Below are positions 11,701-26,700 of a stretch of 64,000 nt of DNA, one piece after another. Origin of the DNA: Parus major. Lineage: Eukaryota > Chordata > Aves > Passeriformes > Paridae. Numbering within the stretch: the stretch's first letter is position 1; each line of letters begins with the position of its first letter. The notes under the pieces are model-generated. The model saw only the letters and a program-made list of their open reading frames with translations, had not been told where the DNA came from and made no database searches. The position numbers and the translations under genes are program-made. The stretch lies in the NCBI RefSeq assembly GCF_001522545.3, contig NC_031799.1:33075354-33139353 (forward strand). Direction: 5' to 3'.

Positions 11701-14700
11701 CAGCTTGCAAAATATCATTAACACACTTAGTCAAGAAATTCAACAAGCGACTGCAATCATTTAGAAGTGGCAAAAATTTTCCTCTTTACAACATCTCTAA
11801 AAGTGGGACATAATAGTCCTAAACATAATAAAACCATCCGTGTTGCATTTGCATCGACTATGTTGACAGTGCTTACTATTTTATCTTCACAATTTGCAAT
11901 CCAATAGTACCTGACAGTACCACCAAAACTAAGAATATTTTCTTTGCTATTGCATAACCTTTCATTAAATTTGAGCTTTTTTGGTTTGGACACTTTCATA
12001 TTTTACTCATTCTATGACTTCAGAAGATGCAATAAATATATGATGTTTTTTGTCAAAGTGGGCTTTGCATTGAATTCTATTTTCTGCTTGCCATAGGAAA
12101 AAAAACCCTTCAATTGTTTCTGAGACAAGGCTGGTCATTTTCAGGAAAGAAGCAACAAGATTTTTTTATGAAGTCACAGTGCACAGCTATATCCATTATC
12201 CCATTCTGCTTTCATAATTATTGATACAGTATGTTAAGAACATAACAAACTGGTGAAAAAATTATCTCAGGCATTTTTTTAAAATTTTTTCATTTAGAGA
12301 GACAACAAAGTTGAACACTTTATTAAGTCAAAAAAATTCCCCAAGGTATATTGTAAGAGGTAATGGACTTCTACAGGCTTGAAGACTATTAAAGTTGATA
12401 GCAGAGTTTTTAACCAATAACTGATAACTTATTAGAGTTTTAAATAAAAGCAAAAAGAAAAAATAGATGTGACTTAAGAATTTCAATGAGCACATTGTGA
12501 TAGTGCATTAGAGTGCTTCTCACCTGCTGCAGTACATGTCTCTCTCTCAATGTCATTAGTCTTCTGTGGAGCTCTACTAATTCATCAAGATATGCCTAGA
12601 AACAAATTCCCCCCCCATAAACAACTTGTTAATTAAGTAGTAAAAATATAATTCATAAATTTCAGATGTCTTCAAAACCAGTACAAATAGAAATCTTATT
12701 TGCAGTCTTGGAATCATATAATATCTTGAGATATATATCTTGGGAAGAGACCCAGAGGGATCACTGAGTCAAACCCCTGGCTCTGCACAGGACAATGGCA
12801 AGGGTCATAGCCTGTGCCTGAGAGCATTGTCCATTTTCTGAGCTTCTGGAACTCTGTCAGGCTGGTGCTGTGACCAGTTTGCTGGGGAGCCCATTCCAGA
12901 GCATGGCCACCCCTCTGGGTGAATAACCTTCTTCTAATATCCAAGCTCTCCTGACTCAGCTTCAGGACATTTCCTCAGGTCCCGTCACTGGTCACAATGG
13001 AGAAGAGATCAGTGCCTGCCCCTCCTCTTCCTCTCAGGAAATCCTCCTCAATCAATGAGTTCTCCACCTGCAGTCTCTCTTCTCCAGGCTGGACAGACCA
13101 AGTGACCTCCGTGCTTCCTTGTAAACCTTCCCCCTAGGCCCTTCCCCATCTTCACAGCCCCACTTTGGATGTTCTCTAATAGCTTTAGATCTTTCTTAGA
13201 GTACAGCATCCAAAACTGCACACAGGACTTGAGGTAAGACCAAACTCTTCTTTGAGGTGTGTTCTTTTATTAATAGTCTGGCATTCTCTAGCTTAATACA
13301 ACACAAATATAAATTTTTGTGGTTCTTTAAGATAGTCCACGCTGACAGAAATCTTCATAGGTGGTCATTTGCTGTAGAAGATAATCTCTGTATCTCAACT
13401 GTGCCAAAAAGTATCAAAAGTCTGGGCATGCCAGCCAAGTATCTTTGGAAAACATATATTATCCTCGGAAAACATATCCCATTTTTCTACATAAGAACCA
13501 AACCCAAAGACTCAAAATCAAATCATTCTTTTTCTCTAGAAAGGTATGTAATTATTTATTTTGTCTCAACAGGAAAGAAATAATAAGGAAAGGAAGACTA
13601 TGCAAGACTAAGCCACAGGTTCCAGCACTTCTTCCCTGGGATGTCAAACATGTCCCACCTCTCCACCTTTCTATCAACTTTCTCCTTCAGCCTGAGCCAT
13701 CAAAAACTTCTTTTTTGCTTGTAAGCAGAAAGATGTGACACTCAACCTAAGCAACCAAAACGCAAACCAAAATATCAAAGTACTAAAAATCTAGGTACTG
13801 CAAATAAAAATCTAGACACTAAAAATCTAGATGCTGAAACTTCCATCTTTTGCCTCATGTTATCACAAAGTTGACACTAATACCAGCAAAATACAAGCCT
13901 TCAGATAAACCTAGCCGTAATGGGAATTGTGCTATGTTCAGTCCTGGAAGGATTGACAGCTCTTGCCCACAGCCAATAGACAGATTTTAAATCAAACTAT
14001 CTCACTGTTAAATGCTGACAGTTGCTTCAAATCATTTTAATTAACATCCTAAATCACACTGCCACTTCCTAATACAGCTTTCAAGAAAGGATTCTGGAAA
14101 ATAGATGATTATTTTTCCCCATAATAGATTTGCAGGCTAGGAGTACATCTGTGAATTCTCAGCTACATCTCATTCCTCTGTGAAACACAATACAAACTCA
14201 TGGTGGACAGAAGATAAAATAAATAAAGATTCCCAAATGGTGAAATTTGCCACATCACCTGATTGAAAAGAAGGAAAAAAAATTTTCAAAAGTATGAGAG
14301 AAGATAAAAGAATTCCAGAAAGGAAACAGAGGAAGCTCTGCACCTAAAGGAATCCAAAGCAAAGATGTATTAAGATTTTCATTCTGTAACCAATGTTGGC
14401 ATTTGGTAAGCACGTTAGTATCATATTCTGGAGTAGTTTATTGCTACCTCATTGTTATTTACCTTATCACAATCCCCATTCTTCATTTGTTTATCTGTTT
14501 TGTTTTGCTTTATTGGACTTTTCACTTCTAAAATCTGGAAGAGAAAGAAAATACTGTAAAAATTAAATTAAAATAGTGGTTACAACTATATATGGAAAAT
14601 TCTGCTGTTACTAATACAATCCCCAAACTGAGTTTTTAATTTTTTAATCCATATAACTTACTCATACTTTTCAGAACAAAAAGTAACTTACAGCTGAAAA

Positions 14701-17700
14701 TACTGAGGTACAGGAATGAGGTTATGGTGATATTATTAATCCTTAAAAGAAGGAATTTTGTATCATTTAAAGCCTTCTCAACACTTTTTTCCCCCCTATC
14801 CTTCATGTGGTTGTAGGGTAAGAGGTGATTTGGCAGATACAAAATGATGCAAAGTGTCTCTCCAGTGCCTTTGAAACATCACATTATCATTGTAGTTTTC
14901 CTGGGTTTTTTTTCCCCTCAATGCTATCTCTTCTCTTTGACAGCAGAGGTTTTGAAATGACCATACGAGTTATAACTGAAACAGAAAGTGACTGACAGTA
15001 ATTTCTTTTGCACTTATATGGTACTCTTCCTCCAGTGCCACTCACACCCATTTACTATCACTCATACAAGCCAAGATTCATCTGATACTGAAACAGATCC
15101 AAGAAGAGCATGTCAGCAAGCAGCAGGACACCAATGCTTGATTTGAAACTTTTAGGACTAAAGGCAGAAATACTTGAGGGAAAAAGAACTGTTGATTGTT
15201 CCTTCAGTTTTTCCACCGAGAACACTTTTTTGAAGTTAGAAGAAAAATCACTATATCATTCCTAACCTAGAATATAACCAGTTCTTCTGAAAAACATCAA
15301 AGAAAACTAAATAATCACAGATAATGGGAGACTATGCTTCACATTTCATTGTAAGTGAAACTAACATCACTAGCATGATTAACTCCAAAACCATACCCAA
15401 CAGCCACGATACAGGATAAAACTCACTAATTAAAACATGGAAATAAAGCAAGCAAGAACAAGTCTTCCAGAAGCCTTACTGACATTTTCCCCCAGGTCCT
15501 CTCCCATTTCTCCTTCCCTTGGTATAAGTGATTAAATTTCATATGTCCTCCCTAGGCTGACCAGCAGCTTTAGAATACACTTGGCAGACAGCTATTTCTC
15601 TATCTAGTGAGAGTGACTGCAGATCTGAGTTACCCTTACTTGATTTACTGAGCCAAGTAAATCATGCTCAGAATCAAAGCACACATTTTTGAAGAATAAT
15701 TCTAGTACTTCTGTTCAACACCCGCTAGGGTTACTGCTGTGTAGATCAGTACCAGAAGTTTTGTCTTGGGGAAAAAAAACCCACCCAACCCTACAAAAAA
15801 CAGACCTTTAATCGTGGTTTCAGTACCTTTTAGATGCATTTATTGTTTTCACAGGAAGAAAACACTTGGTTTCAAATACAACCTTGCCAAGAACACAGTA
15901 TACTTGAAAAAGCACCTTCCTTACAGTGCTCTTGATATGCAGTTAAAATTTAACATCTTAAGCACTCTTCAGATGAGATACAGCACTAACCATGTCTGAG
16001 AAAGCTAACACTAACTCTGTCTTAGCTCTTCTGTTCTATAAAGGAACTTAGCTAACACAAACCTGATTTCATCAGTAAAAGGTATCATCTTGTCAAGCAG
16101 CACTAAACTACCAAGAAGAGAATTCAAATGTGGCTATAGTCCACACAATTTGAATTCTTACAATGCTTCCCAAAGTTTCCAATTTGCAGCTTGATTATAA
16201 AATTTAGATCAATTAAAGAAATAGAAAAAGGTATGTGAAGGTATGTTAGCTGACACACAGCTATTATTTGGAGTGTCTAAATGTGGAGGTAGACCTTCTA
16301 CTATATCACCAACAGGGCAAAGGAACACAAAATGATAGTGGGCTATATAGTGATAGTGGGCTGCTGATATTGAGACTTAAAGTTACTTAACAAATGCATT
16401 GACTCTTTAGAAACCAGTCTTCATTAAATTACAAGCCATAGACAGATTTTTTTATTTTTCTTGTGCTTATGCAGTCAGTAAATGCAATATTCTTACCCGC
16501 TGAAGTCTTGAGATTTTTAACCTCAAGACTATCTCTTAAAAACTTGCAATTTTTGTACAGAAAACTTAGGAGAGCCTACAGTGGTAAAAAATTAGAGTAT
16601 TTTATGGATATGGAATTACCTTCTCTCTGTCCACAAAGTACTTCTTAGTTTGTGGGGTTTTTTTCCCCCCCACAGTCTATTTGAACTTAGCTAACATGAA
16701 TGTTAATATTTGGGGTTTGTACTACAGCTTGTATTGGAAATCTTAATAGAAAAAGAAGGGCAAGAAAATAATATCTGCGAGATAATTGAAGCAATTCTAG
16801 AGACGAGAGATATAAAAAAGACCCACCCATGAAACTCGCCCTCTAAACCTCTAACTTGTGTCAGTTCACTTAGACACTATTATTTTAACTGTATCGTAAC
16901 TGTAAGTTGCCATTTATTGCCAGTATGAGTCCTAACAGCTTTGCGTGTGATACAACACAAGAATCAATCATGCCTCCTTAAAACAACTGTCAAATGGTGT
17001 ATTTTATTTTGTAAAGAATTCAAGTTTTTATATTTCATTTTACATTTAGAGAAGCTTACTGGGGGTGAGGTACTGCCCAAAAGCTAATTCTCATTTGTCC
17101 CTGGAGTATTTTGCAACTTTAGGTAATTCACTTACTTTTTTTTGAAAAACCAAACTACCCTATGTTGCTACCTCAGAAATAACAACCATGTTAGCTCTTA
17201 CAAACCTTGAACAAGTACTCTGATGCAAAGTAAAAACTATTGTGTCTTCCAGTGCAGTGAAAAAAATACTGTATCTTTCTAGATCAACACTGGTGGGGGA
17301 AAGGAGAAAAGATGAAAGCCAAACTGCACTTTTTTTACCTGGCTGTTGCTGGTTTTCAGTACAGGTGGTGCTGGGTCATGACGCAGCGGTGAGGAAGCTG
17401 AGCTGCTATCACTATCGCTGCCATCACTCAGACTAACCCTGTGGAAAAAAGAGCCATAGCATTACACCTGCAGACAAAGGGCTGTCAAATGGGGTGAGCC
17501 AACCTTGGACCTTGCTAAGCAGGCTATTGTTAATCAAGGTCACACAAAGGAGAGGCATCTGAGCAGGGCTGCACTCTGGAAAAAACTCTTTGCAGCACAA
17601 AGAACGAAGCTGCCTGTCTGCCCTTGGCTGAGATGGAGTGCCCAGTTAAGAGCAGCTAACACTACAGAAATGGTTAAACACCTGCAAAATTGAACTGCTT

Positions 17701-20700
17701 CTCCCTATCTCCATTCATAACTATGTTAAAGAAAGAGGGTGGTCTTTAGGAATACTTTTCTGCTCTTCTAAAAGCTTTCCAAACAGCTGTACCTCTCACC
17801 TGAATACGTGTTTTACTGAAAAGTTCCTTGTTTATTGACAAAAGCAACTCACCTTTTCCTGATTAAAATTTTAAAACTTAGCATCTCAGGAGAGGTCACA
17901 TAAAAAGCCCAGCACCTAGTCAGTTTCACCTTTTATTTATTTATGAACAACAGGGAATATTTTTTTGTTGGAAAAAACCACATTAGTTATTGGGGATAAA
18001 AAGAAGTGGGGAAACAGTAGCCTTAAGGTCCATTAAAAAGCTGAAACAAAATCTCCACGCTTGGAGATAAGCTGAGCTTGAAACAATCCTTTACAGAATC
18101 ACTGACACTAACAAGTTCTCAAACAGCTGTCCATCTAGGTTTTTTCTCCTTGATTCCAGCTGCTAATGTTTACCAGGGAAGCAGCTGACATTTCACTAAA
18201 GTTTTCCTATTATCTTCCCATTCGAGCACTAGGTGACACTGGCACTTGGGTGCTGCACACTAACAGGAAAACCCTCTGAATTACATAAAGAACCTAATAT
18301 GAGGAGTGTTTGGGAGAGGCAGTTTCAGGTCTTCCATAACCTTGAATACCTTTTGGATGGAGCTTCAAGCTACCTGTACACCAGATGAATTTTGGAATGC
18401 CTTCTGAAGGTTGTAGCAAGGATGCAGAAGCTCTTTTTAAAAATCAAAAGTTGTAAAAATTTCTGTTACAGATGCTTGCTTTACTGTCTGATGCACTTTT
18501 ATGCATCATCTACTGCATGCACCACAGAATTTACTTGGAATTCAAATTTCTTTGATTTGCATTCAATTTAACAACTTAATCTTAAACCGGTAAGCAAAGA
18601 GATCTTATGACTACGTATAGAATAGCTTATTCAACAGTTGAAGGACAATTTTCTCTAATTTAGGCCTGGGAGTAATTATAACTCTTCCTCTCAAGTCATA
18701 ATGGTATGAAATTGAGTAAAGTAAAACAAATGAGGATCATCATAGCTGTACTGATTAGTACTGTAAGAGTTTGTATCAGGAATGGCTAGTTGTGTTAGTG
18801 TTTAAAAGGGGTTCTTTTATATGCAGATGCTTTAGAAATTCTAGAGTGAACTTTCTGCCATTTGCTACTCAACACTCCAAGAACATCAGACCTCACCTTG
18901 TTACTAACAAGCACTACATGTCTCAGTCAGCAGGCCACTTGCAATCATGAGACACTAACCTGCGACTCCTGCTTCCTCCTCGTGTATTTACAGGTTGTTC
19001 CAACTCAGAGTCATTGTCCTTCTCATCTGCTTCATCTGATTCATCTTCATTATCATCTGAATGCAGATCTTTCATTATAGTCCTCAAGGGACCTGAAACA
19101 ACAGAGACAATAAAATACAATGAAGTTTACTCCCCAGTGTTTTGGGCAATTTACCCAGCTTTAAAAACTATCTTCCCCACACAGCATTGAGAGAGTCTTA
19201 ACAATTAAACAAATAAAGTAATGCACTGGGGGATTATATTGCAGGGACCTGTCCATGTATTCGTGAATTTTCACTCAAATGAGAACTTAGTCAGCTTCAA
19301 CAGACTTACTCATGACAATGAAGTGACTGGCATGTTCAAGTGTAAGAACAATTTACACCCTGGACCCTAAGTGAAGTAAGTAAAATACTGTCATGACAGG
19401 AGAAATTAATATGAAATGCATGCTTGCTAAAAGCATGCTTTTTTTTTTTGTATTGCTGGGGTTTAGTATTTTTTGCTTTCTCATACATCAGTAAAGATCT
19501 ACATATTGAACATACATAGGAACATATTGATCAGTATTAGTACATTTGTTAGGTTAATCCATGTATGAGAAGTTGGTTCTAACAAATCACTCTGACTAAA
19601 CTGTACTGTACAAAGCAGTCTTGTTTTGTCTTCTTGGCTTTTACATATTTTAACTTCAGTTGTTCCCATTATTTCAGGGTCAGCTTCAAGTGGAGTAAGT
19701 ACTTCACCCATGTTGCTGAGTACAAAGTGCATCAACATCACCCAACACCGTGTTTCACTCTTCCTGCATTAACAATAAGGTATGACAGCTTGATTTGCTC
19801 ACAAAACTGCTTTAACTCAGTTTGGGTTTTGATTTTCACTCTTTTTGCTCTAAGAGACAGTTACAGAAAGAGGAATATGTTTAATGGATCTGGAGAAGTG
19901 TAACACCACACCTACTTGAAATAAGAATGGGCTAAAGCAGATTAGAAGAGGGAAGAAAGTAAAATGTCCTGGTGCCACAGTACACTTAACCATGAAGTAC
20001 AGCCCATCTAAGACATGAAGCAGCAATTGAAAGCACCAGTGATGGCTGTAGTAATTACAATTATGGCTGTAACTCCTTCAGCCCAAGAAACACAGTACTG
20101 TTTCAGACAGGAACACAGTGGGCATGAGATGAAGCTTTCAACTCCCTATTCACTAATGGGGAAACTGAGTCAAGGAGTGACTGCCTGCAGAGAAGGTAGA
20201 CATAACAGGGTTATGAGTATGACAGTGTTCCCTTCATGGGGGAATAGTTTTATGGACTGTTCCAGACTTAGCAAAGCTCAGGCCATAGGCATTTTGACTA
20301 ATTTTGTGCAAGTGACTTCAAAGCTGTTGTTTGGAATGATTTATCACTAAGGCTGCCATAGAACTTTTCTAAATTGGCACAGTTTAGACAGGTTCAGAGA
20401 AATTACACTTTTCTCTGTTTCCACACCCTAGGAAAGAAAACCAGATGGTGCTGATGGGCTAATTCCTGGTTGACCACCAGATATTTTTATAGGTGACAGC
20501 ATAAAAGTGCTTCTTGTCCAGGCACCCGCAGCTGATAGGTAGAAGCAGCTGAGGTGTACTCCATTTTCTGTCCCTGTTTGGATTTCAGGCAGACAATGCT
20601 CAGTTGCAAATGACAACTTGTAGTCTGACAGAACAACTTACCATCTGACCCTTGAAGGAGGAAAAGGGCTTTTATAAGACCAGTAATAAAAAGAAACTTG

Positions 20701-23700
20701 GACTCCTCAGATACATCCATCACTGACAGCCCCATAAGCATTGAACCACCTGTCATTCAAACAAGTTCTCGCTTAGTGTAGGAGCATGTCTGGGAGTCTG
20801 AAAACCATATTGCTACCTAACTTTTCAGCAGACCTTTCTACCCAATCAGCAAAGAATTAATTTTTAGGTCTTCTTTTTTTTTTTTCTACGTTTTTTTTGG
20901 ATAGCAATTTTCTGCTCCTTGGTAACACTTTGAAATTCCTTAACAGTCTTTTTGATGTTTGAGAAGTTCCTACCTCCTAAGACAGCAGAATACTTAAGGA
21001 GAAACTTAAAATTAGGAGTTGCCCATGAGCATGTTTTCTTGGTAAGGAAACCAATAAATATCAAAGCAAGCCCCAAGGACAGAAGAACGTGAGGAACCCT
21101 CAGGGTAGCCTGCTGCTTATGCAAAAAAAGGTGAAAAAAGTTCACACTGTGTTTTTGTGACACCTGAGTGAGCACTGGAGTGCTTACAACCAGAAAAGAG
21201 CAACAGTCCAGGCACGTAACTTCTAGTTAAGGGAAAAAGCATGTCTTCTGACCAGAGCCCAACAAACAGTGTGAACATGCCATGGTATGCCTGGTACTCC
21301 ATACCTTTGATGTACAAATTCATGGCCTGGGCAATGAATACACTTGGTTAATTGGGGTTTCTGGAACTTTCAAAAAGAAGTAGGAACCACTATTTATGGT
21401 GTCAAAAAAGAGAAGACGTTCACATCAGAGGACAAATCTCTCATCTGTTCTAGAGAAGGTATAAAAACCTGAAAGACAATCTGTGGTATGTCTTCTACAT
21501 GACCCAGAAAAGATGGATGGGAAAAGTCTGCACAGAAGAAACTAGTCAACAAGTTTTTTCCTAGCAAAGATAACAGATGCAGAAGTGGGTATCCAAGTCT
21601 TCTGGCTTGTAATGAACCGTTCACATCACTAAGGTTTTTCTTAGTTTCTCTTAGTTTTTCTGTTTATTCTTAGGTAGATATCTACTGCCTGAAGCCAGTC
21701 ATTACCACAGTTAACTTCAGCTCTTGCCTTCATTCACGTGGAGTAACACTGCCAGAAAACATCAGAAAATCAGTACCAGTCACCTACAGAAAGCCAGTAG
21801 GAGAGATATGCATCATGTGACAATCAATTTAATATCAGTGTGCCTGAGGCACTAATGTATTGTCATAACCTTAAATCAAGTCTACCATTGAGAAATATAA
21901 ATGGCTAAAACAAACTATTTTGTTTAGTCAAAGGCTGCTTTTTTAATGCTCCTTATCCAAAGAATAAAACAAAAGCTCATTAAGAATGTATCAGCTATAC
22001 AATCTTATAAACCAGGGAAAGAAGCCAACCAGGAACTAAGTAGTTCAATAGATCATGGAGAATGAATATCAACTTATTTACAGAAAACATGCCTTGGCAA
22101 AGCCTCCAGGAAGAAAAATGCATTCTTTATTGAGTTTCAAGTAAACTGAAGTTATTAGGCAGGAAACCAAAATGCAAACTTTAAGTATAACCATCATCCT
22201 TCCCTGCCATGTATTTGAAGTAAATACTGTGTGCTCTTAAAACTTCCCAGTAGTATGGGACGATCACAGCCTTTGAAAGGGTCTACATAAACACATCTGT
22301 GGCTTTCTCTTGGGTGCCCATGGGAAATCACACTCTTCCAGGGCATCAGATGGAGCCTGAGTCCATGCCACCTAGCCCTGCAAGGACAACTCAGAAACAG
22401 AAGCTCTTTTTGGGTTTAGCCTCTGTTAAGTGACTGGCATGTATTTAGTCCTTCAAAACAACCAATATTCACACCCTTTTCTCCAATTCACAGTTTCTTT
22501 CTCTCCTTTCATTTTGCCCTTACAGCCACATCTGAAAACAAGCTGTGGACAAGTCTCTAAATCAAAACTGGCCTGTTCAGGAAGTGAAACACAGAAGAAA
22601 AGGGGTAATGAGATGTCACGAGTTCTGTTTTTATTGGCCCCTTCATTTCACACATTCCTTTCAATTTCTTTTCCTTTACTGGTACCTTGTTGTCTGTTGT
22701 TTTGAGATGGTGTAAAACTGGAACTGGAACTGGAGCTGGAACTGGCAGGACTGGGCTGTTCAGACTTAAAAGAAAAAAAACGAAGAAAATAAATAACATT
22801 TTAAGAGACATTTTCTTGCCTAGAAAAACTCTTACAGTTAGTTACTGCTTAAAGCATTCTGTCAAGAAAAAAAAAAAAAAGTGGGGCCAAATAATACTCA
22901 AAGGCTTTCATTTCAGGTGTCAATGAGGCAAACATCGTGGAAATTACTATTGCACTCACCATACATACAAGCTACTACATCATGTCTCGTTCTTTGCTGA
23001 AGCCTAACAGGAAGTTTCCAATGCCTTGTCTGAAAGATTATACAATGTGAGAGCCTAAATGAGTTTATAATGGACCTAAGGCATCTCTGTCATTGTCATA
23101 CTGGAGATGCAACGTTTTTCAAATTAACAATGACATTGTGGAATTGAAAAACAAAGGACCTGAGCAGACCACACTAAATGCCAGAAAACCTCAGACAGTT
23201 TTCTTTCATCTGCCTTAGAAAATAAGTCTAAAAATAGAGATTCAAATTGAACTTTTAAGCTGTTACAGAAATTCTGCTAATCCTAACACTTTCCATATGT
23301 ATCAAAACTCTGCAGATTGTAAATGTGATTGAACCAGAACACATACTTAGTTACAAAGAGAAATTATCTAGAACTTACCAATTACAAAAGAGAACTGAAT
23401 TTTTAAACAAGGTTATTAAAATCAGTGTTTATTATTTAACAAAGTTAAACAAGTTCTACACATTTTTTCCCTACTATTGTTTAAAATGTGCAAATTTTCA
23501 TTTAATTTAATGAGGAAGTCCTCTTACTTCATGGGAAAATTCTGTATATTTTGCTCTGTACTAATTTGCTCTTTAGAACTGAAGAGTCTTGTTTCCTGCT
23601 GCCAGGTTGCATGTCTCCTTACACCTTTTGGCTGATTCCTAGACTCAGCGGGTGCATCCTTGCACACTCATCTGTGTACATGAGACAAAGTATGAATCTG

Positions 23701-26700
23701 GTATGTGGGCAGAGGGGATGCAAACAGAGAACACAAAACAGGAAGTGACCATACAGAAGGAACAGTGAAAATCGGATTAGGACATAATGGTCTGCTACTG
23801 AAAAGAAAACCTGCTTACACTTTAAATTTTATACAACTGTATTATCATGATGTGCTATCCAGGCTAACAAACATTTTCTGACTCTCCTTGCCTTATGACT
23901 GAGACAGAACGAAATTGTTCTCAAAAATGACAGCAGAAATATCCAGTCTGTAGAACTCTTTTCACGCACACAGGTTACCTAAGCCTAACAGTTGCTTTTT
24001 CTCCATAAATCAATCTATTGTTGCCCTTCATAATAGAGCAAGCAGATTTACTGCCTTTTGTTGCCTTTTCTCACGATGAGAGATGCCTATTTGGGCAACA
24101 AGAATGCTTGAGAAAAACACCATTAACATCTGCTCTCTTTAAATCAACACCAGCTCCACTTCTCACAGACACACAGTCAAAATACAAACTCTGTACCTGA
24201 CTGTGTGGGTGTATGCCACTTACATACAACTGAATAAATCCTGTGCAACAAAACCCAACCCAACCAACCAACACAACCCACTTCAGAGTATCAAGAGAGA
24301 CTCCTACATGGTTCACATCATCAGACCTTTAGAAACACACGGCAGCATCACTGCTCCAAAAATCAAGCTTTTTTTTTTTTAAAAATGCTTTTTCCTTCCT
24401 CAGTTTCTGTAAAACCTTACAAGATTTTTAGCTGTAAAATAATCATGATAATATGAAACAGACTGCAATGATGAAGAACAAGTGTCAATGGAAACTTGAA
24501 AGACATGAGCAAACTAAGTTCAGTTGTCTAGCTGCAGGCTACTCTTAAACATCTGTTTTATCCATCAATTTCTGCTTCTTGCAGCAGAATTACTAGCTGA
24601 GAACTGGTTTCTGTAGATTTCCATTAACTGTGTTCTTCCTTTATTAATTTCAACATGGACTTAAACTTATCTAAAGCCCATTCCCTCAAAAAAATAGGAA
24701 ATGCTAAAAGACAGTCATATTTGGCTTTCAAGTGCTAAAAGCCTAAAAAGAAAAAAAAAAACCACATAGGCGCAGAGACTATTTCACTTATATTAAAAGT
24801 TCACTACTTTCTTTTCTAACAGCTTGCACGAAAAATGAAAAAAGGGGAAAAGGCCTAGTCTCATTCTCCTTATAGGGCATGAAATGACCAGTGAAATTGC
24901 TCCATGTCAAAATTTTCTCCCAGCATTAACTAATTGTGTCAATATCGCAAGAACAGATGAATATAAATACATATAAAGTTGTATATTTTTCTGGTAAAAA
25001 TGTTGCTCTACTTTAGCAAGTAACCACAGAAAGTCATTATGAAACATATATGATCACCCATACATATTTAAAAAGGGTTTCTAACAACTTTTGAAACTAT
25101 TTACTTTATTTCCTTAAAAAGCCCTGTTTGATATTTTATTCCAAGAAATATAGAGTAGCATAAATATGAAAACTGGTAAGTGTTGAAATTTCATTGAAAT
25201 GAAACTTCATTTTTTGACTGAGAAATCTGGGTAAGAGTGCACCCAAAGGAAACAGTTGCTTTTAACCTAAGAATGAATGGTATTAACAGAAAAGATTTGC
25301 CTTTTCAGAAGGAACTAAAAATATGGCTTCCATATATGAATATAGATTAGTGCAAACAGCACCCATGCTTCTAGTTAACAGAGGGTATCTTTTGTCATTT
25401 AGCAATGCTTTTTGACAGTTTTACAGGTTCTTATCCCAAGGACTTCGGTATTTATGGCTTTACACACTTGGGCTTTTTGCTTTTACTCACTGGTTCCTAA
25501 TCACAATTTTTATTTTTTTTTAAATGGATCTGAAATTAGCTAGAGCGCATCTTTCAACAATAAAAGTATAAGACAGTATCAGGGAACAGCTTCTCTCATA
25601 TGGCCTTTTCCTGTTTTACCAGTTTTCTCTTTCTACAGACAAGCTAAATTAGAGTTTGGGCCAGAACTGTTCATTAGTGCAATGACCCCACAAGATTTAT
25701 TGCATTCTTAGATAGTCTACTTCATTTTAATGCTCTCATAGTGATGCACAGGAGACACTGACTTCTTTATTAGGCCTGATTGAGGCATTTTGTGCTTTGA
25801 AACTGTTCAGCAAAAAAAGGCAATTTTCTTTGGCCCAAGTTTTCATTGAAAAGGTATCTTTTCTACCAGTGATTTTTCTAAATCACCTGGCCTCTGCCAT
25901 TTACATATTCTTGTCTGTTTTTATAAGCAGTTCACTCCTGAGCCGCAAAGAACTTTCAGGCAAACCCACCTGCTTATGACAAAAGATATAATAGAGCTTT
26001 TTCTGTAATATTTCATGGTCATCCTAATGTGGGATTAGGATTCGGGCTGTCTGGTCCAGGGCCAGGAGCTGGACTTAGATGATCCTTGTGGGCCCCTTCC
26101 AACTCAGGATATTGTATGATTCTATGGCTCTAAAAAGAGCCCCCATCATTTCAAGCTCCTTATTAATTCTTTAAGATTAAGAAACAGAAGATATCTGTAT
26201 GTGGGTAAGAATGGTCATTCTTGCCTTTCCCTGAACCATTCTTGAAGAAAGCTTACAAATTGTTTCTTGAAGTAAACACTAAGTGGTGCAGCAATATCTC
26301 ATTTCATATCAGTCAGTCTACATATTTCTTATTTTTTATTCTTGATAATCTAGAGACATCTGTTTCCCAGTGCTATACATGCTGAAAAGTCTACACACTT
26401 GAAACTAATTATACAGCTGAGCATTGCTTCCACATACACTCTGTGCAAATTTAGAATTTCAGGAAGGAGGAACATGCTCTTGCAGGACAAGACTTCAACA
26501 GGACTCCCATACTTACAACTTCTACTGCCTCTTAAGTGCCCTGTCAGTGACCTCAGCTTTCAATAGAAAAATTCAACCTATCTGTAGTTCACACAAGAGG
26601 CTCCCACTGAACATCAGCAAACAGCTTTTCAGTGTGAGGGTAACCAATCATGGGCACAGGCTGCCCAGGGTGATTTTGGCATCTCCCTAACAGATATTGA

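Larger units (their letters stand above)
5757..12523 (-). other. MLLT3: MLLT3 intron 10
   Basis: This 6.8-kb intron runs from donor GTGAGA at 12523 to acceptor AG at 5758-5757. Contents: a CR1 tail at 6415-6538, an A run near 6061-6073, an A/C-rich simple repeat near 9010-9060 and an AT-rich tandem stretch near 10500-10560. The rest shows no coding or repeat signal I recognise. Confidence 0.9.
12596..14462 (-). other. MLLT3: MLLT3 intron 9
   Basis: This 1.9-kb intron is largely occupied at its low-coordinate end by a minus-strand CR1 copy (12710-13245). A short tandem array of 'aaaaatctag' units lies at 13780-13834. No other signal was seen. Confidence 0.9.

Noticed and set aside
19419..19450. 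Hairpin gcatgctt/aagcatgc followed by a T run, like a bacterial terminator
   Set aside because: It is in a vertebrate intron with no adjacent gene on that strand; rho-independent termination does not apply.
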